Source: Gordonia asplenii (GTDB lineage Bacteria; Actinomycetota; Actinomycetes; Mycobacteriales; Mycobacteriaceae). Taken from it: 64,000 nucleotides of DNA. The stretch is taken from positions 30,650 to 94,649 of the forward strand of contig NZ_JABBNB010000029.1 of NCBI RefSeq assembly GCF_012933505.1. Direction: 5' to 3'. The notes below the pieces were generated by a model that was not told the origin of the DNA, did not search any database, and saw only the letters and a program-made list of their open reading frames with translations. A program made the position numbers and the translations under genes. Below are positions 44,215 through 52,820 of this stretch, one piece after another. Position 1 is the stretch's first letter; each line of letters opens with the position of its first letter.

Positions 44215-44769
44215 TCAGGGAAGAAGCCCTACCTTGTACGCGTGGTCGATGAAGTTAGGGCCCGGTAGCCGCATTCCAGTGGTGAGCAGCGCGTCGTAGA
44301 TCACTTCTGCTCCTTCACTGTCCACGACGTCAAGTGTCTTGTGCGCCTGCGCGATGATCCACATGGTCGACACGTGTGGAATGTTCCGCTGCGCAGCCTG
44401 TCCACGGGCGTCGCCATCGTCGACGACCGCTACCATGCCCCGGTGCACGGCGCAGGCGAGGACAGCGCACTCCCCGAGGTTCTTCCCCGGCCCGTCGCCC
44501 CTCTTGGACGGCATGTCGACCTTGATGAGCACCTGGGTCATCTCTTCATCTGATGTCAGCACACCACGCTCGACCCACGGTAGGTCATCGATCGACGGAA
44601 TCTCGTATCCGACGTCGCGCCCGCGCTCCACTTCGACGTCAACGGAATCTGGGATCAGGATCAGCCCCTGCGGCGCGAGCTGCTCTAAGATGTGCTGCTG
44701 CTTCGCCCGGCAGAAGTGGGTGAACGTCGAAGTGTCCATCACCCAACGGGTGTCCTCCGGCGCAGTCAC
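44215..44769 (-). CDS. PIN-like domain protein, probable partner of the Xre-ImmA/IrrE gene
   Basis: A 184-residue protein with a PIN-like nuclease pattern: WVMDTSTFTHFCRA (first acidic residue), LILIPDSVDVEVERG, a GKNLGECAVLACAVHRG segment with an acidic residue, and AVVDDGDARGQAAQ (last acidic pair). PIN domains are Mg2+-dependent RNases and common toxins. The ATG overlaps the stop of the Xre/ImmA-IrrE gene by four bases, so the two are co-expressed, regulator first, as in toxin-antitoxin operons. A role as toxin or phage-defence effector is inference. Confidence 0.75.
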   Translation of the reverse strand: MTAPEDTRWVMDTSTFTHFCRAKQQHILEQLAPQGLILIPDSVDVEVERGRDVGYEIPSIDDLPWVERGVLTSDEEMTQVLIKVDMPSKRGDGPGKNLGECAVLACAVHRGMVAVVDDGDARGQAAQRNIPHVSTMWIIAQAHKTLDVVDSEGAEVIYDALLTTGMRLPGPNFIDHAYKVGLLP

Positions 44770-45848
44770 AGGCTCGCGTAGTCGGTAGCGGTCTCTAGCC
44801 GCTGCGGCGGAAGTTCGTCCTCGGTGAGCCCATCGCGCAGCAGTTCGACCACGCGCGCCGCTGGCATCCGCCTGTCGACATAGGCGTCGACGATCTTCGC
44901 GGTCATCGTGGGCGACAGCGACGGAGCACGCAACTCGTCGGTGTCGCGAGGGATCGCGAGTCTGGCGAACTCACCGGAGACCGGCGTACGCCCGTCCAAG
45001 GACCGGTACTGGTCCTCCGTGATCAGGTTCAGGTTCCGAAGGTGCAAAAGCACGGCAGACCACGACATCCGATACGTGCCGGCGACTCGTATCGCCCGGT
45101 CCCGGACCTGATCCCTCGCATGCCTGTTCCACATCTCAGTGACTCCCGCCCGCGGAGCCAAGAGGTAGGCCGCGAATGCGTTGATCATCCGCTCCGCGTC
45201 GTCGGCCTTCGAATCGAACATGTCTCCGAACAGCCAATGACCCATCTCGTGCGCCAGAGTCATTCGCCGGCGCCCCGGTTTCACGCTGCCATCGATCACC
45301 GCAGCGGCGCACCCGTCGTTCACCCACACGAGTGCACCGTCAGCTCCACCGCCGCCGAGGGGCAGCGAGCACGAGTACAGCCCGAACTGCTCGGCAATGC
45401 CGGCCAGTTCGTACAGCGGACCAGACCCCACGTTGAGATGGGCGCGCACCTCGCCTGCGATGCGTTCGCAGTCTAAGTAGGACTGCGGCGTGTCCCAGGC
45501 CGGGCGATCGTCGACGGACGTAATGACGCCCGACGTGATGAGCGATGCGACATCGCCGGCGAACAACTCCAGCGCACGATCGAGGGACTCGGTTGTCTCG
45601 TGCGACGGTGCCGCGTCGGTCCGCCGACCGATCACCGCGGGAAGCGGGTCACGTACGAACCACGCAAGTGGGGTCTCCAGCGACGCAGCGATGTTCACCA
45701 ACTCGAGGGCGGAGACCTTCCGGTCGCCTTTCTCGATCTTGCCCAGCGCAGTGCGCTCGATACCCACACGGCCGGCGAGGTTGTCCTGTGTCAGCCCGTG
45801 ACGGATCCGTTCCGCCGCGATCCGTTCGCCTAGTGTCTTACCGTCCAT
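44766..45848 (-). CDS. Xre-type regulator fused to ImmA/IrrE metallopeptidase
   Basis: A 360-residue two-domain protein. Residues about 8-62 are a Cro/CI helix-turn-helix (RIAAERIRHGLTQDNLAGRVGIERTALGKIEKGDRK). The middle to C-terminal part is an ImmA/IrrE (COG2856) zinc peptidase with MTLAHEMGHWLFGD, i.e. an intact HExxH. Members cleave repressors or act as antitoxins of the Xre-COG2856 type. It is followed by the overlapping PIN-like gene. The promoter region carries two sets of the elements CGCAAAC and TTTCCCAC (45857-45909), likely its own operators. Confidence 0.85.
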   Translation of the reverse strand: MDGKTLGERIAAERIRHGLTQDNLAGRVGIERTALGKIEKGDRKVSALELVNIAASLETPLAWFVRDPLPAVIGRRTDAAPSHETTESLDRALELFAGDVASLITSGVITSVDDRPAWDTPQSYLDCERIAGEVRAHLNVGSGPLYELAGIAEQFGLYSCSLPLGGGGADGALVWVNDGCAAAVIDGSVKPGRRRMTLAHEMGHWLFGDMFDSKADDAERMINAFAAYLLAPRAGVTEMWNRHARDQVRDRAIRVAGTYRMSWSAVLLHLRNLNLITEDQYRSLDGRTPVSGEFARLAIPRDTDELRAPSLSPTMTAKIVDAYVDRRMPAARVVELLRDGLTEDELPPQRLETATDYASL

Positions 45849-45856
45849 GTTCGCGA

Positions 45857-45909
45857 TTTTCCCACATTCGCAAACGAGCGACTACCGCTGCCGCAAACTT
45901 TCCCACTCC
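45857..45909 (-). promoter_or_regulatory. Paired repeat elements before the Xre-ImmA/IrrE gene
   Basis: TTTCCCACATTCGCAAAC and CGCAAACTTTCCCAC contain the same two words in swapped order, 9-60 bp upstream of the start. They are candidate autoregulatory sites for the Xre protein. Confidence 0.4.
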
Positions 45910-46230
45910 GTTGGCACTCCCCTGATCGGTCTGAGCCTGCCGGACGTCCGGCCCGGAGCCGTTCAGGCCCCGGCGAACACCACGGCGCGGACCGAGAACC
46001 GTCAGGGCAGCCGACAACCCCTGGACCCGCCCCACCGCTGAGCAGACAGTTTCCAATCACGCCGACTGCACTCAGCCCGTCGCCCCACCGACCGCAACCT
46101 CAACAGCAGGTCCACCTCAGCGATCGAGGTGGATGCCGAGGCCACAACACCACAACACCGTTGCCCCCACCAGTCACAACGAATCGTTCAGCCGAATCGC
46201 CGATACCACGCCTTCTAGAGGCGACACTCA
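45910..46230. other. Gene-free stretch with IS-end-like sequence
   Basis: There is no convincing gene. 46030-46137 is the right copy of the ~100-bp direct repeat also found at 24012-24115. Beyond it come CACAACACC repeats (46144-46158) and a GGCGACACTC word near 46219. Nothing else is visible. Confidence 0.5.
46030..46137 (+). repeat. Long direct repeat, right copy (possible IS21-type end)
   Basis: ACCGCTGAGCAGACAGTTTC ... ATCGAGGTGGATGC matches 24012-24115 in the same orientation. Read on the reverse strand it shows CTGAGGTGGACCTGCTGTTG and AACTGTCTGCTCAG words like the tandem sites at IS21-type ends. An istB relic lies 2 kb away. Confidence 0.45.
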
Positions 46231-46449
46231 CTAGGCGTTGACTGATACACACGGACGTAGGTGCGAATCGCGGAAGTCACGGTCCTTGCTGATGACAGTC
46301 CGATTCTGCGAGTCCGCGTGGTCGCAGATTTCGGCGTCCGACGTACGGTTCCCGCTTGTCAGTGAGGATGAGTGGATCGCATCGTGTCCGGCCGCGGCCA
46401 GAAGGTCGCTAAGCCTACGCGGAAGTTGCGCGTCGACGAGGAACTTCAC
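46231..46449 (-). pseudogene. DUF5615 PIN-like toxin, C-terminally truncated
   Basis: A 72-residue fragment of a DUF5615 (Mut7-C/PIN-like) protein. MKFLVDAQLPRRLSDLLAAAGHDAIHS, GNRTSDAEICDHADSQNRTVISKDRDF is the normal first two thirds. After DFRDSHL the sequence changes abruptly to RPCVSVNA and stops, so the last third of a normal domain (about 110-120 residues) is missing. The ATG overlaps the DUF433 stop by four bases. The toxin is probably inactive. The break lies at the edge of the IS-like stretch, suggesting that an insertion or deletion removed the end. Confidence 0.78.
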
Positions 46450-46679
46450 GCCGCATCGAACGGCAATACACGCTGGCGGCCTGCGGTGAGCGCGCCGAAC
46501 TCCAACGCCGCAACCAGATCACCCGATTCCAAGTCCGGATAGTCCTCCAGTATGTCGTCCTGGGTCATGCCTGATGCAAGCAGTTCCAGAATCGTCGACA
46601 CCGGATAGCGCAGACCGCGGATCACCGGCTGACCGTGACAGATCGCCCGGTCGGATACGATACGACCGATTTCAGACAT
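46446..46679 (-). CDS. DUF433 antitoxin-like protein
   Basis: A 77-residue DUF433 protein. RIVSDRAICHGQPVIRGLRYPVSTILELLASGMTQDDILEDYPDL is the full family pattern, a helix-turn-helix-like fold that partners DUF5615 toxins. The ATG at 46679 gives the standard length; the frame opens 14 codons earlier without a better start. Together with the truncated DUF5615 gene it is the remnant of a type II toxin-antitoxin operon beside mfd. Confidence 0.82.
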   Translation of the reverse strand: MSEIGRIVSDRAICHGQPVIRGLRYPVSTILELLASGMTQDDILEDYPDLESGDLVAALEFGALTAGRQRVLPFDAA

Positions 46680-46736
46680 GCCTAGATGGTAACCGTCGTG
46701 TCGATCGGCCGGCGGTGTCACGAGTCCGCGTGGACC

Positions 46737-49700
46737 CTACCCCACCACCGTCGTCAGCGGCTTGATCTGCTTGAGGAAGCTGATCAGGTAGTCGATCAAC
46801 TCCTCGTCGCGCAGCCGGGGTGAGCCGACGCCGCCGGTGCGCGGGATCGGCAGGGTGACCACCGACGTCGTCGCGCGGTAGCCCGCCGACGAGTAGAGCC
46901 GTTTGAGGCGGACCTGCTCGGAGTCGAGCAGGGTCATCGGCGAGATCTTGATCTGGGTCCCCGCGCCGCCGACCTCGGCGATACCCCGTTCCCGGCAGCG
47001 CAGCCGCAGGCCGGCGATCGCCGCGAGCCTGCGCGTCTCGACCGGAGGTTCGCCGTAGCGGTCGGTCAGCTCGGTGAGGACGGCGGTGATGTCGTCGTCG
47101 GTGGTCGCGGCGGCGAGCTTGCGGTAGCCCTCCAGCCGCAGGCGGTCGGAGTCGACGTACTCCACCGGGATATGTGCGTCGACCGGCAGATCGATCCGGA
47201 CCTCGGTGATCTCCGTCGACTCGATCGTCTGACCGTCGGCCGCTGCCCGATACGCTTCGACGGCCTCACCGACGAGACGCACGTACAGGTCGAAGCCGAC
47301 CCCCGCGACGTGACCCGACTGTTCGGCACCGAGCACATTGCCCGCGCCACGCAGTTCGAGGTCTTTGAGCGCGACGGCCATGCCCGCACCCAGCTCGTTG
47401 TTCTGCGCGATGGTGGCCAGCCGGTCATACGCGGTCTCGGTCAACGGCTTGTCCGGGCTGTAGAGCAGGTAGGCGTAACCACGCTCCCGACTGCGGCCGA
47501 CGCGACCGCGCAGCTGGTGCAGCTGCGACAGACCGAAATTCTCGGCGCGGTCGACGATGAGGGTGTTGGCATTGGAAATGTCCAGGCCGGTCTCGATGAT
47601 GGTCGTGCAGACCAGAACGTCGTATTCGCGGTTCCAGAACCCGTTGACCGTGCGTTCGAGCTGGTCCTCCCCCATCTGCCCGTGCGCGACGATGACCCGC
47701 GCCTCGGGCACCATCGCGGAGATCTCGCGCGCGGTCTTGTCGATGGTCGACACCCGGTTGTGCACGAAGAACACCTGCCCGTCGCGCAGCAGTTCGCGGC
47801 GGATCGACGCGGCGACCTGCTTGGCGCTGTACGCGCCGACGTAGGTGAGCACCGGGTGGCGCTCCTCGGGTGGGGTGAGGATCGTCGACATCTCCCGGAT
47901 GCCCGCCATCGACATCTCCAAGGTGCGCGGGATGGGCGTCGCCGACATGGTGAGCACATCGACGTGGGTGCGCAGCGATTTGATGTGTTCCTTGTGTTCG
48001 ACGCCGAACCGCTGTTCCTCGTCGACGATCACCAGACCGAGGTCCTTCCACGACACTCCGGTCTGGATGAGTCGGTGTGTTCCGATGACGATGTCGACCT
48101 CGCCCTTGCGCATCGCCTCGATGGTCTCGCGTGATTCCTTGGCGTCGGTGAACCGCGACAATCCCTTGATGCGCACCGGGAAGTCGGTCATCCGCTCGGT
48201 GAAGGTCTGCAGATGTTGTTGCGCCAGAATGGTTGTCGGCACCAGCACCGCGACCTGCTTGCCGTCTTGCACGGCTTTGAACGCGGCGCGCACGGCGATC
48301 TCGGTCTTGCCGTAGCCGACGTCGCCGACGATGACGCGGTCCATCGGCACCGCGCGCTCCATGTCGGACTTGACCTCCGAGATCACCGTCAACTGGTCGA
48401 CGGTCTCGGTGAAGTCGAAGGCGTCTTCCATCTCGCGCTGCCACGGGGTGTCGGGGCTGAAGGCGAATCCCGGCGCGGCGTGACGAGCCGCGTACAACTG
48501 CACGAGCTCCCCGGCGATCTCGCGAACAGCCTTGCGCGCCTTGCGTTTCGTATTCTGCCAGTCGGATCCGCCCAGCTTCGACAGCGACGGTTGCTCACCG
48601 CCGACGTATCGGCTCAGCTGATCGAGCGCATCCATCGGCACGTACAACCGGTCGCCCGGCTGACCGCGCTTGCTCGCCGCGTACTCGATCACGAGGTACT
48701 CGCGGCGGGCGCCGGACACGGTGCGTTCGATCATCTCCACGAACTTGCCGATGCCGTGCTGATCGTGCACCACCATGTCGCCCGCGGACAACGCGAGCGG
48801 GTCGACCTGGTTGCGCCGCTTGGCCGGAAGCCTGCGTCCCTCCTTTGCTCCGACGGTCCGGGTACCGGTGACGTCGGCCTCGGATACGACGACGAGCCCC
48901 GCTCCGCCGTCCGCGCCGGGCAGGACGATCCCGTGGCGCAGCGATCCGTGATACACCGCCACGCGTCCGGCGGCTGGTTCCGCACCGTCGGCGACGACCG
49001 CCGACGGAACACCCGCCTCGGCGAGCCGTTCGTGGTAGCGCTGCGCAGTTCCTTTGCCCGCCACCACGATTGCCGCCCGACCGTCGGCTCCGACGTGGGC
49101 GCGCAGCATCGTGAACGTCGACGCGATCTCACCCTCGTCCCCCCGTGGCGCCGGTCCCGGCGAGACGTCGATGGTCAGTTCACTCGGGTCGCCGCCCGAC
49201 AGCGGGCTCATCGTCCACCAACTGCGTCCCGCTCCCAGCGTCGCGGCTTCCACCTCGTCCATCGAACGGTATGCGCTGGCCTGCAAGTCGATTCCCGCAC
49301 CGCTGCCCGACGCGAGCGGTGCCTGCGCGCCGAGCGCGGCCGCCGACCATGCCGCCTCGAGGAACTCCGCACCCGTCTTCGACAGATCCGCGGCCCTCGT
49401 CCGGATCTTCTCCGGATCGAGCAGCAGCACTCGCGTGCCGGCCGGTACCACCTCGGTGAGCAGCTCCATCTGTCCGGCGACGAGCGCGGGGATGAGTGCC
49501 TCCATGCCCTCGACCGGGATGCCCTCGGCGATCTTGGTGAACATCTCCGACAGTGCCGGATCTCCCGCATGTTCGACGGCCAGTTCACCGGCCCGGTCGC
49601 GAACCTCCTCGCTGAGGATCAGTTCGCGACAGGGGAAGATCTGCACGGTGTCGACGGCGATCTCCTCCTGAGTGCGCTGATCGGCCACCGAGAAGGCACG

Positions 49701-50330
49701 CAGGTCGGTGATCTCGTCGCCCCAGAATTCAACGCGCACAGGGTATTCCGCGGTAGTGGGGAATACGTCGAGGATGCCGCCGCGGACGGCGAACTCGCCG
49801 CGCCGCCCGACCATGTCGACCCGTTCGTAAGCCATCGCGACGAGTGATGCGATGAGGTCGTCGAAGATTACTTCGGTACCCTCGGCGAGCGTGACCGTCC
49901 GTAGCGATCCGAGGCCCGGCGCCATGGGCTGCACCAGTGAGCGCACCGTCGTGACGATGACCCGCAGTCCGCTCGACGCCGGATCGGCGAGGCGATGCAG
50001 CACCTGCAGGCGCTGACCGACGGTGTCGGCGCTCGGTGAGAGCCGCTCGTGCGGCAGGGTCTCCCACGACGGGAACTGCGCGACCGACGCCGGGTCGTCG
50101 AGCATCTCCGACAGTTCGGCGCTCAGATCGTCGGCCTCGCGGCCATTGGCCGACACCACCAGCAGCGGCGCGGCGTCGACGGCGTCGATCGCGGCGACGA
50201 CGAACGGGCGAGCGGCGTCGGGAGCGGTTATCGTCAGCAGGCTCGACTCTCGTTTGTCGACGAGCGCGGCGAACGCGGGGTCGGCGCAGGCGACGCGGGA
50301 CAAGCCGGACAAAGCTGAAGGTGAGACCAC
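46737..50330 (-). CDS. mfd: Transcription-repair coupling factor Mfd
   Basis: A 1197-residue Mfd. The N-terminal UvrB-like region (with RRGEFAVRGGILDVFPTT), the RNA-polymerase-interaction segment (GDMVVHDQHGIGKFVEMIER and DRLYVPMDALDQLSRYVG), the helicase motifs GDVGYGKTEIAVRAA, VDEEQRFGVEHKE, MSATPIPRTL, VHNRVSTIDKTA, TTIIETGLDI and QLRGRVGRS, and the TRCF C-terminal domain are all present at normal size. It removes stalled RNA polymerase and recruits UvrA. In M. tuberculosis mazG follows directly; here 31 kb separate them. Confidence 0.98.
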   Translation of the reverse strand: MVSPSALSGLSRVACADPAFAALVDKRESSLLTITAPDAARPFVVAAIDAVDAAPLLVVSANGREADDLSAELSEMLDDPASVAQFPSWETLPHERLSPSADTVGQRLQVLHRLADPASSGLRVIVTTVRSLVQPMAPGLGSLRTVTLAEGTEVIFDDLIASLVAMAYERVDMVGRRGEFAVRGGILDVFPTTAEYPVRVEFWGDEITDLRAFSVADQRTQEEIAVDTVQIFPCRELILSEEVRDRAGELAVEHAGDPALSEMFTKIAEGIPVEGMEALIPALVAGQMELLTEVVPAGTRVLLLDPEKIRTRAADLSKTGAEFLEAAWSAAALGAQAPLASGSGAGIDLQASAYRSMDEVEAATLGAGRSWWTMSPLSGGDPSELTIDVSPGPAPRGDEGEIASTFTMLRAHVGADGRAAIVVAGKGTAQRYHERLAEAGVPSAVVADGAEPAAGRVAVYHGSLRHGIVLPGADGGAGLVVVSEADVTGTRTVGAKEGRRLPAKRRNQVDPLALSAGDMVVHDQHGIGKFVEMIERTVSGARREYLVIEYAASKRGQPGDRLYVPMDALDQLSRYVGGEQPSLSKLGGSDWQNTKRKARKAVREIAGELVQLYAARHAAPGFAFSPDTPWQREMEDAFDFTETVDQLTVISEVKSDMERAVPMDRVIVGDVGYGKTEIAVRAAFKAVQDGKQVAVLVPTTILAQQHLQTFTERMTDFPVRIKGLSRFTDAKESRETIEAMRKGEVDIVIGTHRLIQTGVSWKDLGLVIVDEEQRFGVEHKEHIKSLRTHVDVLTMSATPIPRTLEMSMAGIREMSTILTPPEERHPVLTYVGAYSAKQVAASIRRELLRDGQVFFVHNRVSTIDKTAREISAMVPEARVIVAHGQMGEDQLERTVNGFWNREYDVLVCTTIIETGLDISNANTLIVDRAENFGLSQLHQLRGRVGRSRERGYAYLLYSPDKPLTETAYDRLATIAQNNELGAGMAVALKDLELRGAGNVLGAEQSGHVAGVGFDLYVRLVGEAVEAYRAAADGQTIESTEITEVRIDLPVDAHIPVEYVDSDRLRLEGYRKLAAATTDDDITAVLTELTDRYGEPPVETRRLAAIAGLRLRCRERGIAEVGGAGTQIKISPMTLLDSEQVRLKRLYSSAGYRATTSVVTLPIPRTGGVGSPRLRDEELIDYLISFLKQIKPLTTVVG

Positions 50331-50421
50331 TCGCCAGAGTCTATGCGCCGGTACCGACAGCCAATTATTCGCGGTGAGCCCATCCGGTGTCGGCGAAGAA
50401 TCGTTGTTCTACCCTCGCGGC

Positions 50422-50943
50422 ATGGCTGCTCCCACCCGCACTCCCGTCGTGGTTCGTTCGGCTACCGCCGACGACCTGCCGTTCGTCGCCGACATCTATC
50501 GCCACTACGTCGACAACACGGTGGCGACCTTCGACTTCGACGCTCCGACGGTCGCGGACTGGTCGGCGAAACTCACGACGATCGCCGCCGCGGGACGGCC
50601 CTTCCTGGTCGCCGAGACCGTCGACGACGGCGTGATCGGCTTCGCCTACCTCGGCGAATTCCGGTCGAAGTCGGCCTACGCGCAGACCACCGAGGACACC
50701 ATCTACGTCCGCCACGGACTCAGCGCACGCGGCGTCGGCAGCGCTCTGCTCTCGGCGGTCATCGCCGCGACGGACCCGGCGAATGTCCGCCAGATCATCG
50801 CGGTGATCGCGGCCGAGAGCGGCGACGCATCGGTTGCGCTGCATCGCCGGCACGGATTCGACGAGGTCGGGCGACTGGCCGGGGTCGGCCGAAAGTTCGA
50901 CCGCTGGGTCGACGTCGTCTACATGCAGTTGGAAATCAGCTGA
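50422..50943 (+). CDS. GNAT N-acetyltransferase (phosphinothricin-acetyltransferase-like)
   Basis: A 173-residue GNAT protein. VRSATADDLPFVADIYRHYVDNTVATFD opens like PAT/MnaT enzymes, GFAYLGEFRSKSAYAQTTEDTIYVRHGLSARGVGSALL gives the acetyl-CoA-binding loop (here ARGVGSAL), and VALHRRHGFDEVGRLAGVGRKFDRWVDVVYMQ is the characteristic C-terminus. It transfers acetyl to an amine such as a methionine-derived or phosphinothricin-like amino acid. The ATG at 50422 matches family length; the frame extends far upstream inside the mfd antisense region. It is divergent from mfd. Confidence 0.88.
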   Translation: MAAPTRTPVVVRSATADDLPFVADIYRHYVDNTVATFDFDAPTVADWSAKLTTIAAAGRPFLVAETVDDGVIGFAYLGEFRSKSAYAQTTEDTIYVRHGLSARGVGSALLSAVIAATDPANVRQIIAVIAAESGDASVALHRRHGFDEVGRLAGVGRKFDRWVDVVYMQLEIS

Positions 50944-50986
50944 ATCACTGGGGAATGTCGGAGCGTCGTGGTACGTTTTGGTAACC

Positions 50987-51769
50987 ATGACAACCAATTC
51001 TGTTCCCACACTGTTCCTGTCCCACGGCGCCCCACCGCTCGTCGACAGCGAACTGTGGGTGTCGCAGCTGCGGTCGCTGTCGGCCGACCTGCCGCGCCCG
51101 ACGGCGATCCTGATCGTGTCCGCCCACTGGGAGGAAGCTCCGCTGACCATCGGATCCACCGATCCGACCGTCGGGCTCACCTACGACTTCTGGGGATTCC
51201 CCGAGCGGTACTACCGGACCACCTACTTCTCGCCGGGTGCCGCCGACCTCGCCGCGCGCGTCGAAGCGATGATGCCCGACGGTGAGCCGGTCGCTCACGA
51301 CCAGGCACGACGCCTCGATCACGGCGCCTACGTACCGCTGACCGTCATGTACCCCGACGCCGACATCCCCGTCCTGCAGATCTCGCTGCCGACGCTGGAT
51401 CCACAGCGCCTGCTGGAACTGGGCGCCCGCCTGGCGCCGCTGCGCGACGAGGGCGTGTTGATCATCGGGTCGGGATTCACCACCCACGGACTGCCGTTCC
51501 TCACCGACCCCACCCCCGACGCCGCGCCGCCGACGTGGTCGTCGGAGTTCGACGCCTGGGCACGGGAGCGCTTCGCAGCCGGTGACGTTGAGTCGCTCAT
51601 CGACTTCCGTCATCGGGCGCCGGGCATGCCCTACGCCCACCCGACGATCGAGCACTTCGCTCCGCTCTTCGTCACACTGGGCGCGAGCGGAAACCCCGAA
51701 CAGCAGCCGGATCAGGTGATCGACGGATTCTGGATGGGCCTGGCCAAGCGCAGCCTGGTGTTGACTTAG
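50987..51769 (+). CDS. LigB-family extradiol dioxygenase (DODA type)
   Basis: A 260-residue LigB/4,5-DOPA-dioxygenase-type protein. Metal-binding His residues are visible in LFLSHGAPPLV and SAHWEE, further residues in RLDHGAYVPLTVMYP, and IGSGFTTHGL and AHPTIEHFAPLFVTLGA are family motifs. It probably opens a catechol ring, though many family members have unknown substrates. The ATG at 50987 lacks a clear Shine-Dalgarno sequence. It follows the GNAT gene by 43 bases and converges with the TetR gene across a family C repeat. Confidence 0.88.
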   Translation: MTTNSVPTLFLSHGAPPLVDSELWVSQLRSLSADLPRPTAILIVSAHWEEAPLTIGSTDPTVGLTYDFWGFPERYYRTTYFSPGAADLAARVEAMMPDGEPVAHDQARRLDHGAYVPLTVMYPDADIPVLQISLPTLDPQRLLELGARLAPLRDEGVLIIGSGFTTHGLPFLTDPTPDAAPPTWSSEFDAWARERFAAGDVESLIDFRHRAPGMPYAHPTIEHFAPLFVTLGASGNPEQQPDQVIDGFWMGLAKRSLVLT

Positions 51770-51970
51770 TCACTCAGCGCCCGACGCCGCGCCGACCGCT
51801 CCCGAGTGCCGAAGCGGCCCCCGCTCCCCGAGTGCCGAAGCGAGGAACGAGCTTCGGTGTAACGAGGGGCCGGCGAGACAACCAACCCAACCCAACCCAC
51901 CCCGGGAAACGCAGCGACTGCGACCGGCATCCGACGCCGAAACACCCTGCGGACTTGAACGCAGCCGCCG
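51770..51970. repeat. Repeat element with G-quadruplex motif between convergent genes (family C, copy 3)
   Basis: This is family C in reverse orientation: CCCGAGTGCCGAAGCG appears twice (from 51801 and from 51827), then GAGCTTCGGTGTAACGAGGGG (about 51849-51869), GGCGAGACAA and a C-rich run at 51886-51903 (CCCAACCCAACCCACCCC), whose complement is a G-quadruplex motif on the strand of the TetR gene. CCGAAGC and GCTTCGG form the hairpin. It lies between the dioxygenase stop and the TetR stop. Confidence 0.85.
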
Positions 51971-52681
51971 CTAATCTCCTTGTCGCAGTTGAGGATGCAC
52001 CGTCGACGGCATCGACTCCTGATAGTCCGGACCGACCAGCTCGGGTTCTGGATCGAGCCGGGTGAGCCCGTTCCAGCACAGATTGACCAGGTGTGCGGCC
52101 ACCACTTCCTTCGGCGGTTCCCGGACGTCGAGCCACCATTGCGCGGTCACCGACACCATCCCGACCAGAGCCTGCGCGTAGAGCGGCGACAGCGACGGAT
52201 CGAACCCGCGGCGCTCGAAGTCACCGGCGAGCAGATGCTCCACCTGACTGATCGCATCGTTGAGAAGGCTTGAGTACGTTGCGGTTTCGCTGTTCGAGGT
52301 ACTGTCGCCCCGGACCAGGATGCGGAAACCGTCGGTGCGCTCCTCCATATAGGTGAGCAGCGCCAACGCGACCTGCTGTACTCGGTAGCGAGATCTGTTG
52401 TCCGACAACGACGATGTGACCATCGTCAGCAGTGTTTCCATTTCGCGGTCGACGACGACAGCGTAGAGTCCCTCTTTCCCTCCGAAATGTTCATAGACGA
52501 TCGGCTTGGACACACCGGCGCGCTGAGCGATCTCCTCGATGGACGTCCCCTCGAAACCCCGCTCGGCGAACAGCCCGCGCGCCACCTCGATGAGCTGGGC
52601 ACGACGCTGCGGCCCCGTCATCCGCGAGCGGGGTGCGCTGCGCGCCTTGTCGGATTTGTCGGTCGGCCGGGTCACTGCCAT
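51971..52681 (-). CDS. TetR-family regulator (Rv1019-like position)
   Basis: A 236-residue TetR protein. A basic N-terminus is followed by the helix-turn-helix (about 25-72): RRAQLIEVARGLFAERGFEGTSIEEIAQRAGVSKPIVYEHFGGKEGLY. The ligand domain is typical, with TYMEERTDGFRILVRGDS and ALVGMVSVTAQWWLD. In M. tuberculosis a TetR gene (Rv1019) lies directly before mfd in the same direction. Here two plus-strand genes intervene, but orientation and order are kept, so I take it as the left-hand member of that conserved run. Ligand unknown. Confidence 0.87.
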   Translation of the reverse strand: MAVTRPTDKSDKARSAPRSRMTGPQRRAQLIEVARGLFAERGFEGTSIEEIAQRAGVSKPIVYEHFGGKEGLYAVVVDREMETLLTMVTSSLSDNRSRYRVQQVALALLTYMEERTDGFRILVRGDSTSNSETATYSSLLNDAISQVEHLLAGDFERRGFDPSLSPLYAQALVGMVSVTAQWWLDVREPPKEVVAAHLVNLCWNGLTRLDPEPELVGPDYQESMPSTVHPQLRQGD

Positions 52682-52750
52682 GTCCCGAGTTTATCCGTCG
52701 TCCGGTCCGCGCCCGCACACGCAGCAGTGCGGAGCCCGAGTCCACCGAGG

Positions 52751-52781
52751 GTTTCGACTCGCTGCGCTCGCTGAACCGGCG
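52751..52781. repeat. Dispersed repeat (family D) copy
   Basis: GTTTCGACTCGCTGCGCTCG followed by CTGAACCGGCG, in the gap between the TetR start and the fasciclin gene stop. It is the same family as the copies at 0.6-0.83, 28.2 and 41.2 kb. Confidence 0.65.
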
Positions 52782-52820
52782 CACGGGGATGACGCGACAG
52801 TTGCACGCGTCTACTTCCCC

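Noticed and set aside
45847..46041. 64-codon plus-strand frame upstream of the Xre gene
   Set aside because: It runs through the promoter repeats and IS-like sequence, lacks a ribosome-binding site, and has a biased, motif-free product.
43638..46679. Prophage or integrative element
   Set aside because: There is an Xre-ImmA/IrrE gene and an istB fragment, but no integrase, portal, capsid, replication or transfer genes. A mobile-element scar is the most that can be supported.
48213..49847. 544-codon plus-strand frame inside mfd
   Set aside because: mfd helicase motifs on the minus strand are complete across this interval.
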